Assembly: GCA_014773175.1 (NCBI GenBank)
Contig: VXCM01000690.1
Coordinates: 78,256 to 142,255 of the forward strand
Direction of reading: 5' to 3'
Length of the DNA: 64,000 nt
From: Lucifuga dentata
Taxonomy: Eukaryota; Chordata; Actinopteri; Ophidiiformes; Bythitidae
Shown here: piece after piece, positions 1 to 12,000 of the stretch
Position numbering within the stretch: position 1 is the stretch's first letter
How the letters are laid out: each line of letters opens with the position of its first letter
Made by a program: the position numbers and the translations under genes
The notes under the pieces: generated by a model
What the model saw: only the letters and a program-made list of their open reading frames with translations
The model's database searches: none
What the model was told of the DNA's origin: nothing

Positions 1-1515
1 GTTGATATAAAGTTAATGAAAAATAAATGCATTACCTTCTCTTAATATCTGACAAATGATTATCTGACTATTTTATATCCAGTTTTACTCCACAGAGGAA
101 TAAAAGCATCACAGCTGAGTCTACAGATTAACATTTGGAATTTTTCAACAAAACCTTCAAGTAATATACTCATGCAATTTCAGTCCATCGTTTTGCTTTA
201 CTACCCATTTAAACTTTTCAAAGTCGATATTTTTGGACCATGAACAGCATGTAAAATGCAGGTATGAGTCTTTCAGACTGTGACAGAGCAATAAATGTCA
301 CTGATAGATTATTATTATTATAGTTAATTTTAAGTAGAGGTCAGCTATCAGTCTCAGATATAACAACCTTGTTTTAGTTTTAGTTTATTCATTAGTTAAG
401 TAATAATTTTATTACTGCTTCTATCTTTAACAGAGAAGAGTTGTAAGTTTTACCTACCTTTTAGTTCATTTGTGCAAAAATAATCCACCTCCCTTAATGC
501 ACTTGGCAAAAAACTTCATCAGTAACCTCTTCCCCACATTGGTGGGCTGCAGTGATTCAGGTCCAGGTGCTGCAGGGATTTACTGTAAAATGTCAGGGAT
601 GTGCATATGCCTGGAGACTTTATGTATTCGCTTTTTTCTGACTCATAGCTTCGGTTGACAAGTTCTAACAAAGTACTTCAACCACTGAAGGCACACAGCT
701 TAGATAGTAGAGGAAAAATAGCCTTGAGCATAATGGATGAAATAGTGAAAGGATATATTTGAGGAATGTGTAGCACTACAAAGATGGTCTACTGTAGAAA
801 CGACTTTTTGCTGTAATTCTTACTTTAATGAGTCATACCAACTTTTATGACTTTTTTTTTGTAATAATTACTTTTGCTTTTTCTGTAATTATTTTGGCTG
901 TTTAAGATGGGATATTAAAATTGGGGGTCGTGCTTTGAGAGTCATAAAACTCAAGGGAATGTGACCTTGAATCTCAAAAGAGACAGATAATAAAATCAGC
1001 ACATTTTATTCTACAAGATACTTTGCACTATTATTGAATGTGAGAATTGTGAATCAGCCTGAGTCGATGCTGTGTATACAAATGCCCATTTGCTATTAGT
1101 CTCATTTTTCAACTCATCAGTTGAAAAATACCAACATTATTTTTCATGATAAACCGGAAGCCTTTGCAGAGATAAATTTCTAAAAGAAGTGTAAATGGCA
1201 TGAAAGCAGTGCTTCTTGACATAACTTGTTTTCCTTGTGGGAAATCAAAGATACTCTCCGGTGAATCCTGGGAATTTGGTGAGTGTGTTTACATGCTTTG
1301 TGCCTCAGAGTGGCAGTGAGGCCTGACGTTCACACTATGACTACCTGTGAGATTTCTGTTAATTCTCAGTGCAGCTGAGAATTAACAAGATCACACATAC
1401 AGAATAGTCTTAGTGGCTGAACTAATACAAATACTAAGGGTGTTATTTTATATCATGTCAAACTTCCAGTTTAGTTTGATTTAGTTTAGTTTAGTTTAGT
1501 TTTTTTGACATTGAC

Positions 1516-1558
1516 ATTGACATTGACATTTGCCACAAAGGCAAATGTCAATGTCAAT
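1516..1558. repeat. Perfect 19-bp hairpin
   Basis: Bases 1516-1534 are the exact reverse complement of 1540-1558, separated by the 5-base loop ACAAA. The left arm extends leftward as a tandem GACATT hexamer repeat (from about 1507), so the hairpin probably arose from a short tandem repeat next to an inverted copy. There is no sign of a gene around it. Confidence 0.85.
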
Positions 1559-1765
1559 ATTTTTTATTTTTAACTGAGCATGATTGAAAGACAAAAAAAA
1601 AACAAAAAAAACGAGTACCTGCTTAAACAAACTAACCAGAAGTGTATGTTTCCCATGTGATGATAGAGGTGTGATCTTTTTCCAATTTTAGCCTGAACAT
1701 GTCTGAAACCATCTTAAATGAAACCAGTGAGGAATAAATTCTTTGGAGGAGACACTTCTATAATC

Positions 1766-2246
1766 TACAGCGCTGGCCAAAAGCACTGCACCCCCCCCCC
1801 CCCNCCCCCCCCCCCCTGCATTTTTGGGTAAACTTTACCAAAGCACCACTCTAAAAACAATTCGTAAAAATATTCGTTCAGAATATTCAGTTATTCTTTA
1901 GACTTAAATTTGGATTTCAGAGTAGGTAATGTGACTACAATATTTCTAAAAGTCAATGAAAACACCCTGAAAACCATTTGCTCTGACCCTAGCTTTTGCT
2001 CAAAGAAGATATTTTAACTTACTGTTTGATCTCTACTAATAATACTGGTATTTTTCTTCAAATCTTAACAATATGTCAAGTCTTCCTACTTAACACTATT
2101 AAGAACTATTAAATGTTTTTCAGTTGTACTTACACTAACACACTATAAAAAAATAAATGTTGTTGTGTTTGGAATGGTATTTTAACTCTGAAAGAAAAAA
2201 TTGTACAAAAATACAGGGGGGTGCAATATTTTTGGCCAGTGCTGTA
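1766..2246. mobile_element. Tc1/mariner-type MITE, no coding capacity
   Basis: The left end starts TACAGCGCTGGCCAAAAG and the right end, read on the other strand, starts TACAGCACTGGCCAAAAA. These form near-identical inverted ends flanked by TA, the usual Tc1/mariner target. Both ends continue into a C-rich run; the left run (1791-1816) contains an N at 1804. The 480-bp body has no transposase frame, so this is a non-autonomous copy. Confidence 0.8.
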
Positions 2247-2992
2247 CAGTCTTCAAAATGTAGGTTGAGTTATAAGACATCACATTTTTATTCTCTCTCA
2301 AAACATTTTGTGTCTTTGTTTTGGTCTTTGCTTGGGCAAACCATTTGGGCAAATCCTGACATGAAGCATTTATTAGTCTTCATTCCCCTTGTTCACTCTC
2401 AGGCTTGTTAAAAATGTATAGTTTTCGGGGAAAAACGAATGAGTGACACTTACACACCCAACGCTAAAGGCTATTCGACAGGTATATCAGTGATAGCAAG
2501 CATGGATCTTGACCTGCTTTGATGAACTACAACTCAAGCACGAGTGTTTTCTAAATCTGATGAATAATAAAACTGAATTTTGGAGAAAACATTATTGTAA
2601 AAGTATTGGATTTGCTTTTTAAATTCTTTACCCTGTGCAATCAAAGCATCATTGTTCCTTGGCAACTTTGGACATTTGGAAGTTGTTCATACTGTGTCAC
2701 CATTATTCAGCATCATCATCATTCACCGTCAGTCACAGTCCAAAATACATTTCCTCAGGCTATAAAACAACATACCTGTAGACATGAAGATTTTACATGC
2801 CATAATGACAAGTTTTTGCAAAGGTAGAAAGAAAAAATAACACACTAATTCACATTTAAATTTAAATATCTTAAACTACTAAAGTAAATACCACATTTCA
2901 ACTGTTGCCAAACCAATATCCTACAAGTAACCACACATCATTTTGTATGGATCATATTTGTCTCCATTGCACCATAATTTCTGTAAATGTGT

Positions 2993-3014
2993 TTATTATT
3001 ATTATTATTATTAT

Positions 3015-3046
<32 letters not shown>

Positions 3047-3074
3047 TTAATAATTAATTAATTAATTAATTAAC
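2993..3074. repeat. Compound microsatellite (TTA)n(TAG)n(TTAA)n
   Basis: About eight TTA units are followed by about eleven TAG units and then five or six TTAA units without interruption. Confidence 0.95.
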
Positions 3075-3614
3075 TTAAGTCAACTGATCTTAACTATCTA
3101 TCAGCTAGAATGGTGGATGGAGATACACTATACATCATTTAGTGTGTCATGTACATGCAGAAAACTATAAGTCACATGAAGATTCATTTAATCTTCAGAC
3201 AACCTGAAGTAACATGAAATAACATGTGGCTGCAGAGTAGCCACAGATGGCATTTTCATTTTCATAGCCTCAGAAACTTTAGTAAAGATTTAACGCTATT
3301 TAAGCCCAGGTGAGCAGTAGCCTGACAAATCTATGAAATAACCATTGTGACTCATATCTAAAACATGATGAAGAAATGAATCACTTTGCAGGTGCTCACC
3401 CAAGGTCCAGGAAATATGTATTAGCTAGTTGATGCAACCTTTATGCAGCAAGAGTTAGTTTATGAAGACAAACTTGTCAAACCTGGCAGTACGTAGAAAC
3501 AAAATACAGCCAATGTTTAGAAATTGTTTTATGACACAAATTTGATATCATAAATGACCTCTAGAGCTTCCTTTGTTTTAAGTCTGGGGCTTTCCTTGTT
3601 ATTCTATTAATTTA

Positions 3615-3703
3615 CAGTGTCTGCTGGATTGACTAAAGATGATTTTCCTTCTATGACTGGACAATAAAGTTCTATTCTATTCTATTCTGTTCTATTCTAT
3701 TCC
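3615..3703 (+). mobile_element. LINE-like 3' tail with (TTCTA)n
   Basis: The segment ends in GACAATAAAGTTCTATTC followed by a TTCTA pentamer tail. That is the form of the 3' terminus of many 5'-truncated fish non-LTR retrotransposons. No reverse transcriptase frame remains. The family cannot be named from this length. Confidence 0.5.
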
Positions 3704-3765
3704 TATATAAAGATTTTTTTGTTTTGTTTTGTTTTTTTGTTTTAAAAAAGCAGCCAGGATCCACA

Positions 3766-3800
3766 CCGGAAGTGGTAAATATATGAGTTGCATTTCCGGG
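3766..3800 (+). promoter_or_regulatory. smim26: Candidate smim26 promoter with two ETS-type sites
   Basis: CCGGAAGTG at 3766-3774 is a consensus ETS (GABP/NRF-2 type) site, and TTTCCGGG at 3793-3800 is a second one on the other strand. They lie 85-120 bp before the smim26 start codon. Paired ETS sites close to the start are typical of housekeeping and nuclear-encoded mitochondrial genes, which fits the known location of SMIM26. The transcription start is inferred, not seen. Confidence 0.5.
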
Positions 3801-3809
3801 TTTTCTGTC

Positions 3810-3824
3810 ATGGCTGCGCCCTGA
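3810..3824 (+). other. Four-codon upstream ORF before smim26
   Basis: ATG GCT GCG CCC TGA lies 61 bases before the smim26 ATG. It would be a uORF if transcription begins upstream of it, for example at the ETS sites. Its purine-poor context suggests weak initiation. It could lower translation of the main frame, but that is inference. Confidence 0.35.
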
Positions 3825-3885
3825 ACTTTCCAGCTAAACGCAAATAAACACTTGCCGAAACCTGTTAGCTCGTAGTTTTGCAGTC

Positions 3886-4009
3886 ATGGCGTTTAAAGAT
3901 GTAGCCAAATGGAATACCAGAGTATCTATCGTGTACGCTGCTGGTGTGTGGACTATGATCGGCTCATATGCTTATTATAAATACACGGGCCGTTACGACG
4001 AAAAACCAA
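3886..4009 (+). CDS. smim26: smim26 coding exon 1
   Basis: It begins MAFKDVAKWNTRVSIVYAAG and encodes 41 residues plus one base. The donor is A|GTGAGT. Reading through the donor would hit a stop two codons later, which supports splicing here. The intron of 600 bp contains a TA microsatellite (4311-4340). Confidence 0.9.
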
Positions 4010-4309
4010 GTGAGTGACGGATAACCTTTCTAATACACACAGCTTAGCCTGCTAATGCTAACTGTCACTAAAAACAATAACACCAGCCCATTTTAATAGC
4101 AAATAGTAACAGAAGCTACTATTATTACTATCTGAGGCTAGAACAGCACATAGCCTTACAGAACTGATTGATGTTCATGCTAAAATATTAGTAACAGGAA
4201 AAAGCTGGTAAAATGGGTGTCAGCTATAAATAACTTTAATATCTAAATGTAATTAATTAGTCAAACAGCTCAAAAGGAAGGAGTTAGCCATTCATACATA
4301 TTTAATTGG

Positions 4310-4342
<33 letters not shown>

Positions 4343-4788
4343 CTGCAACCTGTAGGCTTATTTGTAACACTAACAAATAAAACCAATTATTACTATCTAA
4401 CAGAATACAGAGTAGTACCAACAAATAAACACTACTATTTGTCTGTATTTAATCAATAAATGATAATCTGTTGCATTATGCCAAATTTATTTTAGACCTG
4501 CTACTAGCTTTCTCACTTATATTTTCTCAACCCAGATTACCTTGATATAAAATACTATAAATCATAACCCCTGAATAATGTGTTCTTTACTTTTCCTTGT
4601 CTATCTTAGAGAAGAAAGAAGAGAAAGAAGTTAAAGAGCCAGAAAATCCAAATGAAGTGGTCTATGAAACTGCTCACACCAAAACTATCATTATCTACAA
4701 GGAGGACTTTGTCCCATTCACGACAAGGATCTACAATTTCATCAAGTCCTTCAGCAAAGATTCTGGGACAGGAGACGACCAAAAGTAG
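3886..4788 (+). CDS. smim26: smim26, small integral membrane protein 26 (two coding exons)
   Basis: The spliced frame 3886-4009 plus 4610-4788 gives 100 residues, close to the roughly 95 of human SMIM26. Residues about 13-31 (VSIVYAAGVWTMIGSYAYY) form one membrane segment. A Lys/Glu-rich linker at about 41-52 follows, then the conserved C-terminal block with YKEDFVP and FIKSF, which is the family signature. SMIM26 is a mitochondrial inner-membrane microprotein reported to be linked to AGK and to respiratory complex I; that is knowledge of the family, not seen here. Human SMIM26 was once annotated as a non-coding RNA because it is so short. The gene sits just upstream of dtd1 on the same strand, as in human. 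Both splice sites are canonical and the intron splits a Lys codon (phase 1). Confidence 0.9.
4311..4340. repeat. (TA)n microsatellite in smim26 intron
   Basis: Fifteen uninterrupted TA units. Confidence 0.95.
4610..4788 (+). CDS. smim26: smim26 coding exon 2 and stop
   Basis: The acceptor is ATCTTAG|AG. The exon encodes the charged linker and the conserved KEDFVPFTTRIYNFIKSF block, and ends at TAG 4786-4788. The 3' UTR probably ends at one of the AATAAA signals at 5310, 5385 or 5460; nothing in the sequence decides which. Confidence 0.92.
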
Positions 4789-5922
4789 CTGCACTTCAGA
4801 GTACCGCGGACAGCGTGAACCCATCAGGAGAAAATTTATGTTTTTATGAGGACATTATATGTCATGCTTGTTTTTTTGTGCACGTCTGTGGACGCTGTGA
4901 ACTATTTAGATAAGGCTCCTATGTCCGGCTCTGAAGGAGCTTCTGTCTATGTTTGGATGCCATTGGACTGCCACAGACCATGTTTTTTTAATCATAAATG
5001 ACATGCCATCATATTCCTTTCAACTTTGATCCAAACTATTTCTCACCATACAGCATTATCACAGTAATTAAACCTATGCTCACAATAATTTGATTTCTTT
5101 TAACTCTGGGCTTAACAGGTAAAATACAACTGCATGACCATTATGTTCACCTGTAATGTCCTCATTATATGGTTGACTTAAATATCAATGTTACAAAAAA
5201 GGTTTTGCGACCTTTTTTGTGTAACCACAGAACGATTAAGTGCTGACCTTTTGGGGAAAACTGAAATTGCATCAGAGATGCCACCTTTATAATATCACTC
5301 TGTCTTTTAAATAAAATATATACAAGGTGTTAATGAAAAAAAAAAAACTATGAGAAGCAAGTTTTTGCCAGAGTTCCCTGTTATAATAAAAAAGATGAAG
5401 AATAGTTACTTTCTGTAGACTACAGAAGGTGCAAAGACCTATAATGTCCAAATATTTGCAATAAAACAATTTCCATTAATATAAGCAAACGTTTGACTCT
5501 TTGAAAATTTTTCATCTTAGAAAACAATCTGTCCAGAACTAACTTGAGTCTTAAGAAGATGTATCTGACCACTTTGGAAATCAAATTCTCTAAAACAAGT
5601 GAGGAAATCACATTTTGCATGACACCTTCATATAAAAGTAAAGTACCTGAATCCATCAATTGACATACATGATCAATACTTTGTTACAGAATAAGGATCT
5701 ATAGAGAAAAGCTGTGGATATAAACAGAACATACATGCTGAGAGAGCCTGGTGGTGAAATTGCGATAAGTATGTAGTTTATTTTGCAGAAAATTACAAGA
5801 TAAACCTCCAAATTGGCTGAAAATATTAGATGGTACGAAATTCTAAAGGGAATCATTGTTAGTCAGGCTTTTTTTTTTTTTTTTTTTTTTTATGCAGTTT
5901 ATTTATTTGATGCCACTATCGG
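4789..5922. other. smim26 3' UTR and smim26-dtd1 spacer
   Basis: The stretch has no coding signal. It contains a hairpin whose arms ACAAAAAAGGT and ACCTTTTTTGT lie at about 5191-5218, three possible AATAAA signals (5310, 5385, 5460) and a T run at 5869-5891. The minus-strand frames here are AT-rich noise. Confidence 0.6.
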
Positions 5923-5936
5923 CCACTAGAGGGTGA
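5923..5936 (+). promoter_or_regulatory. CTCF-like site at the dtd1 promoter
   Basis: CCACTAGAGGGTGA matches the core CCASYAGRKGGC except for the last C. It lies about 65 bp before the dtd1 start codon. A GTCGGAAGT ETS-like sequence follows at about 5965. Occupancy is not known. Confidence 0.4.
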
Positions 5937-6001
5937 TTAGTGTTCCGTCAGACTCGGGTTAGTCGGAAGTTGAGAGCGTGTTCAGCATTCCAACCAAAAC
6001 A

Positions 6002-6044
6002 ATGAAAGCTATCATCCAGAGGGTCCTAACAGCCAGTGTGACAG
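6002..6044 (+). CDS. dtd1: dtd1 coding exon 1
   Basis: MKAIIQRVLTASVT, the usual DTD N-terminus, with donor ACAG|GTAAGA (phase 1). The context AACAATG is a good initiation site. Intron 1 is only 266 bp. Confidence 0.96.
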
Positions 6045-9000
6045 GTAAGAAGCTACTTTCATTTTGAGAAGCTGACATAATAAGACGACTTTGGTAGTGT
6101 CACCAGACTGACATTAACCGCTTCCAGCTGACCATGCTCATTAGCTAACCTAGCTAGCTTAGCGTTAGCATGTCCTGTAAAATGAATGACAGGACAGACA
6201 GCCAGACAGGTAAATGTTAGCCTAGCAGAAAACAGGAAACATTCTTTATTTCACTGTAAAAACTTTGACTATGTCCTCTAAATGACGAGCCTGTTTGTGT
6301 TCTCCTGCAGTGGGAGAGGAGCAGGTCAGTTCAATAGGACGAGGACTGTGTGTACTGCTGGGCATATCTGTAGAGGACACGCAGAGGGACGTGGACTACA
6401 TGTGAGTGTGTGTGGGAGTGAACCAGATGAGATCCAGCAGCCTTATTTCAGCTAAAATCACTGTTTACTTTATACTGATGCCGCTGCAACTTTGGATAAT
6501 TTACCATATTCATCCTAGAAGTGTCAGACCTATGTGTTCTAATAATTTTTATTTAAAAGTATAAATGAATATGTTCCTATGGCCCTCTCACAAATGTCAA
6601 ATAGTTGGATGAACTTTAAAATTTTATTAGATCCAAGTCACAAAATGAGAAATCTGCTTAACTGTGAGTTTTGTTCAAATTTGTTTGAAAACAAAATTAA
6701 TTTCATGCATGTCTCACTAAATATTAACACCATATACATACAGTGCCTCCAGAAAGTTTGCAGACCCCTTCACTTTTTTACACATTTTATTGTGATGTAG
6801 ATTTAATTTTAAATAGATAAAATTGCCTTTTTTGCCCATTAAGCTACACTCAATAACCCAGTCTCCCTGTCCCTGCCACTGAGAAGCACCTCATAGCATG
6901 AAGCTGCCTCCACCGTGCTTCACGGTCGGGATGGTATTAGCCAGATGAAGAGCAGTGCTTGGTGTTCACCGGACAGTACTTGGAGTTCTGCCCAAAGAGT
7001 TCAATTTTTGTCTCATCAAACCAGAGAATCTTTTTCCTCATGCTCTCAGAGTCCTTTAAATGCCATTCATAAGCCTTTTACTCAAGAGTGGCTTCCGTCT
7101 ATTCACTCTACCATAAAGGCCTGATTGATGGAGTGCTGCTGAGATGATTGTCCTTCTGGCAGATTCTCCCATCTCTGCAGAGGACTTCCAGATCTCTCTC
7201 TTAGAGTGACCTTTGGGTTCTTGGTCACCTCCCTGGCCAAGGCCAGAATTGAGGGAATGATGAATGCAGCCAAATACAGAGAGGTCCTTGAAGAAAACCT
7301 GCTCCAGAGTGCAGCGACCTCAGACNTGAATGCAGCCAAATACAGAGAGGTCCTTGAAGAAAACCTGCTCCAGAGTGCAGCGACCTCAGACTAGGGCGAT
7401 GGTTCACCTTTCAGCATGACAATGACCTACGAAGCACACAGCCAAGACAATGCTGGAGCGGCTTCAGGACAAGTCTCTGGCTGTCCTTGAGTGGCCCAAC
7501 CAAAATCCAGACTTAAATCCCATAGAACATCCGTGGAGAGACCTGAAGATGGCAGTTCACAGACACTTCCCATCCAATCTGGCGGAGCTTGAGAGGATCC
7601 GCCAGGAAGAATGGGATAAACTGCCCAAATCCAGGTGTACAAAGCTTGCAGAGATGTATCAAAGAACACTTGCAGCTGTAATTGCTGCCAAAGTTGCTTC
7701 TACAAAGTACTGAATTAGGCATATAGGACAGTAATAGTGTGATGTTGCTGTTTTTCAAACCCCATTGTCACACAATGTCAAACAAAATCTCCCCAAACTG
7801 TGCTGATCTCCATACTGGAAGACCAAAAACCTACACCAAAAACAATGAACAAACTTTTGATGACAAGGTAGTTATTTTTGGACAGAGAAGACAGATGGTT
7901 TGTAGAAGGTTAAAGAGGCCATCTGTGTCAAGCTGGAAAAGCCTTGAACAGAAGGGGCGGACTGTGACACCACTTATCACCTACTTACAATGCTGTCCTA
8001 ACATCTCTATCCTGCCGTCTTCAGAACAGTTTGCTCCTCCATTTATGCAGCTACAACAACTCGAGTGACTCTCACATGACTGCTGTGTGATGCAATAACT
8101 CACACATGAATCCCAAGTGACCCAATGAGTTACCTGTGAACGACTCTCAGAGGATAAATGCTAGTTTACTGTACATTAGTCAATACATTACATGCACACC
8201 ACACTTAGATTTTTGTTTATCATGATTAAGGTAAAAACAGGGACATGAATGCAATTAGCAGGAATCCATTGTTTGCCAAACAAACATATTGTTTGCATCT
8301 AATTGCTTAATCAGTTGATAAGAGCATGGCATGAGAGGAAATATATACAATGCTTATGCTGATTGTAAGCATATGGATTGTTAAAGACTTGAGTAAATTT
8401 ACTTAACCGACTTATTCCTTTCATGTAATGTAAATCTAGTGATTGTGAAATGAACTGTTATAGCAGCACAAGTGGCTGAAGATACAGACAGAAAAAAATA
8501 CAAATACAAATGTAAAAGCAGAAAATGGTATAATGTTGAGATAAAGAGGTATTCTTGTTCTAGTGGTACAAGTCATGCCCACCTCTATATTTGCACTTTC
8601 TTCAGAGGAAAATATATATATTTTTTACCCCTAGCTACGTGATCCCCAGGGATCCCGGATTGTAATCATAAACATTCAGAAAGTCACTTTATGTTATATT
8701 CTGCATAAAGGACCATACTATTGATTTTGGATATGTTGGGCCATTAATTGTGAAATGCATGTGAAGTCTTTTCTGTGTTCATCGACCAAGTCAGTTCCAA
8801 GTTTGACAAGTTAAATGTAGACAACAAATTTCCCCTTCGGTATCACTGAAGTGTAAATTCAAAACTTAAGCTTAAACCTAAATTTAACTGTTTTATGCTG
8901 ATTTTGTACATTCAAGGAATCTTTTGTTTAAAGAGTTTAAAAAAGAGTTTAAAAAAAATAAACTGCCTTATGAGACAATGATGTAATGTGGCATAAATGA

Positions 9001-12000
9001 AAGCGATGCGATGGATCAACCATCTGAGTAATATGTTTTCTTGCAATAAAGCCCACTAAGATCCTTGCCAGCATAGACGAGATTGGGAGAGTAACTGTCA
9101 GATACAGACAATACAGTACAGTACTTCATTGCCATGTCAACTTACAGTTGATAGGAATTTGTCTCTGTGCTCATAATAAATAAACACACAATGTCATTCA
9201 TTGCACATATACAGTATATCTGATAAATATATGAAGTGAAGAATCTAAGACTCATTAAAAATGCTAATTAGCAATAAATAACAGCTAAAAACTACAAAAT
9301 TTAATCAGAGCTAAACAATATTTAACATAAAATTGAATCATAACATTTAGTCGGAACAATTAAAAACTAGGTCCTGAGAATCATTTAAAACAGGAATTGC
9401 AGATGTATATATGCTGTTCCTGAATCTGGTCGTCTTTGAGGGGAGAGATTTGAGCCTTTTTCCCAAAAGGAGAAATTTGAACAGAGAGTTAGCAGGATGC
9501 AATGGATCTTTTAAGATTTTTAAGCCCAGTTTTTTTCAGACATGACCCATGAATTTCTTTCAGCACAGAGAGTTTAATGTCAGTGATTTTTCAGGTTGTG
9601 CGCACAGTTCTCTCTAGCTGTTTTCCTTTCTGGATTGTGATGTTGTTGAACCACACTATTATGTCACAGAGCATTTCCTTGCAGCTCAGGTTCATCACTT
9701 GCTGCTTTTCACCTCATGTTTTCAGAATTCGTAAGATCCTGAACCTGCGGCTCTTTGAGGATGAGAACGACAAGCCGTGGAGCAAAAGCGTAATGGACAA
9801 GGAGTTTGAGATACTGTGTGTCAGCCAGTTCACCCTGCAGTGTATATTGAAGGGCAACAAGCCAGACTTCCACTCAGCCATGCCTGCAGAGTTGGCCCAG
9901 CCTTTCTACGACAACATGCTGGAGAACATGAGGAGCACCTACAAGCCAGAGCTCATTAAGAGTGAGTCAACGATGACACGGCTGCATGGTTCTTGACTAG
10001 CACAGTAAAATTCTACTTCTTCTGCTGCTCTGAGAAAGTTATTTTCAGTTTTTATGAAGTAAAATGTGGGGATTTTTCAGGTGAAACTTAAATTGATAAA
10101 AAAAAAAAAAAACAACTAAAAATATATAAATCCAGGTGGAAATTTTGTTATAAATTACAGTGCACAAACTCAGTAGTTTAGCTGTTGTTTTGTAAACTTT
10201 CAGGGATGTAATGAGCAGCTAATTTGTGTTTTTTCTGGATTTTTTTTTTTTTCTTTGAGCTGTTGTTGCTTCTTGATGGTCTGGTTTATTGTAAACTGCA
10301 GTGAATGATGATGTCTTTTGGCTTCAGGAAACACTAGCAACTTTTTGTATGTGGGGACATTTTAAAAAAAAAATGAGTCTGTTCCTTGTAAAAACATGTT
10401 ATTTTTGGTGAAATTCTGCAAGCCAAAAACAATTGACTCTAAGGAGAACTTATATAACAGAACTCTGAGAAGATCTGCCGAGGAATTTTCCCTTTTGCAG
10501 GTATTAATAGATGCTTTCTGGTGTCAAACAAGGTCAGATATCGATTAGCGGTGTCAGGAAAATCTTAGCTCAATTGAAGGTTGCTAGGTTTCAGAAGAAT
10601 TTACTGCACATGTTCTTGATATCAATAATATATATTTTTTATTTTACATGTACATGGAGAGAGTACCTTGACAGAGTTACTTTCTCTGCAGCTTTCTTTG
10701 CTCAAAGACTTCTAAGCTCTTATACTTCTACACAAGAGCAAACAGACATTACATATCAGTGAAACCATCTGATTCCACTCATCCAGTCACACATCTGACA
10801 TCCTGTTTGTTACTTTCACACCCTATAACATCCTCTGTGACACAAAATGGCACTGAGTCAAATCATACAGTGACATTTAACGCACTTTTTCCCCTTTAAA
10901 TGAATGAGAGAACAATAAATGAACAGTGAATTTCCACAGCCAACAGCCATTGTTTATTTTTGAGAAAATGATCGATTTCAAGAAATCACTGCAGGTAAAG
11001 AATCACAAGTTGAAGGGTAGCCATTAAAAGCGTAGAGGTCATCAGGAGGGCCCAGTATGAATAAAGTCCCGGGAGGATGTGGTGATACTGCAGGACAAAA
11101 TGGCTAAAACACAGCATGGTTCACAGCGACTGGATTCAGAGCTAATTAATCCATACAGCCTGTTATTGCCACTCCTAAGTTTGGATCAGTGCCCAATCCT
11201 CTGCTATTTAATTGCCTGTATTCTCATCTAAGTGTTAAGGTTACAGCCGTGAGAGACCATGTGGATTGTGGAGGTGTGGGAGGTGTGGTTCGTTTGTCAG
11301 CTCCACGATGACGTAGTAACACTGGCAGTGAATTGGGTCAGCCCACTGGGGAGCAGGTGCAGAGAACACCTTGTTCCAGTGAGGAAGGCATAAGGCTTCC
11401 TAATTAGTTGCACCCCCTTCCCCTCCATCTAGAGAGGATATATGATGACGCAGCATTTTTGCACTGCGGCCCACGGCTTCATTGTGCAGATGGTGTCATT
11501 AATCTGCTGGACACAGTGGAAGAAAAGAGAACATTTAAGCTGAAAAATTCTTGTCCTCCTACAGCTCCTTCCAGTAACACCCCCCCCCCCCCNTCCCCCA
11601 ACCATTCATCGTTTGCCCCCAATGTCTCAAGGCTCCATATTTTTCCAGAGTCTAATGAAACATCTAGCAATGCCTAACATTTCATTTTCATTTATGTTTA
11701 CTGTCTGTGAAAGGGGACATTTCATACAGATTTTAGTGTTCCTTTGAAACTTTGCAGTGCTTTAATGTGTAAAATAACCATTGATCCACTTCTGTTCTCC
11801 CTTGCTGCTGCACTGATGTGCACACTGACTGAAATCTGGTAATTTTAGCTACTGTCTCATTTGGTGTACAGGCGGGTAAATTCATTGTGCTACATGTTGA
11901 TGTGAACATGTTACAGAAATAAATAACTAATCAAAAATTAAGTTTTTTTAGGCCAGGTCAGGACCTATGGACTTGACTTGCTGGATGCATTTTTATAGGT

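Larger units (their letters stand above)
1..3760. other. Intergenic region left of smim26
   Basis: No coding exon is visible on either strand; the open frames at 470, 2157 and 2606 are short and have no protein-like composition that I recognise. The stretch holds a TTTAG tandem run near 1478-1505, a perfect hairpin at 1516-1558, a Tc1-type MITE at 1766-2246, a mixed TTA/TAG/TTAA microsatellite at 2993-3074 and a LINE-like 3' tail at 3615-3703. The upstream neighbour of smim26 lies outside the window. Confidence 0.7.
6739..7713 (+). mobile_element. Decayed Tc1-like transposon, truncated on the right
   Basis: The left end TACAGTGCCTCCAGAAAG follows a TA and has the form of fish Tc1-like termini. 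The part from about 6890 to 7260 resembles transposase read on the opposite strand. From 7396 the + strand encodes a transposase C-terminus with QHDND and then WPNQNPDLNPIE before WRDLK. This is the third acidic residue region of the DDE domain. The frame ends at 7713, and the matching right inverted end is missing. The composite antisense-then-sense arrangement is common in fish genomes. The copy is dead. Confidence 0.85.
6402..9725 (+). other. dtd1 intron 2
   Basis: An intron of 3.3 kb. It contains a decayed Tc1-like element (6739-7713), one copy of a dispersed repeat shared with 40425-40500 (about 7885-7945), a LINE-like tail near 8835 and LINE-like sequence at about 9100-9570. No host exon is seen. 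Confidence 0.8.

Noticed and set aside
7739..8068. 109-codon frame after the Tc1-like element
   Set aside because: It falls in dispersed repeat D, which is also present near 40443. The text has no conserved pattern.
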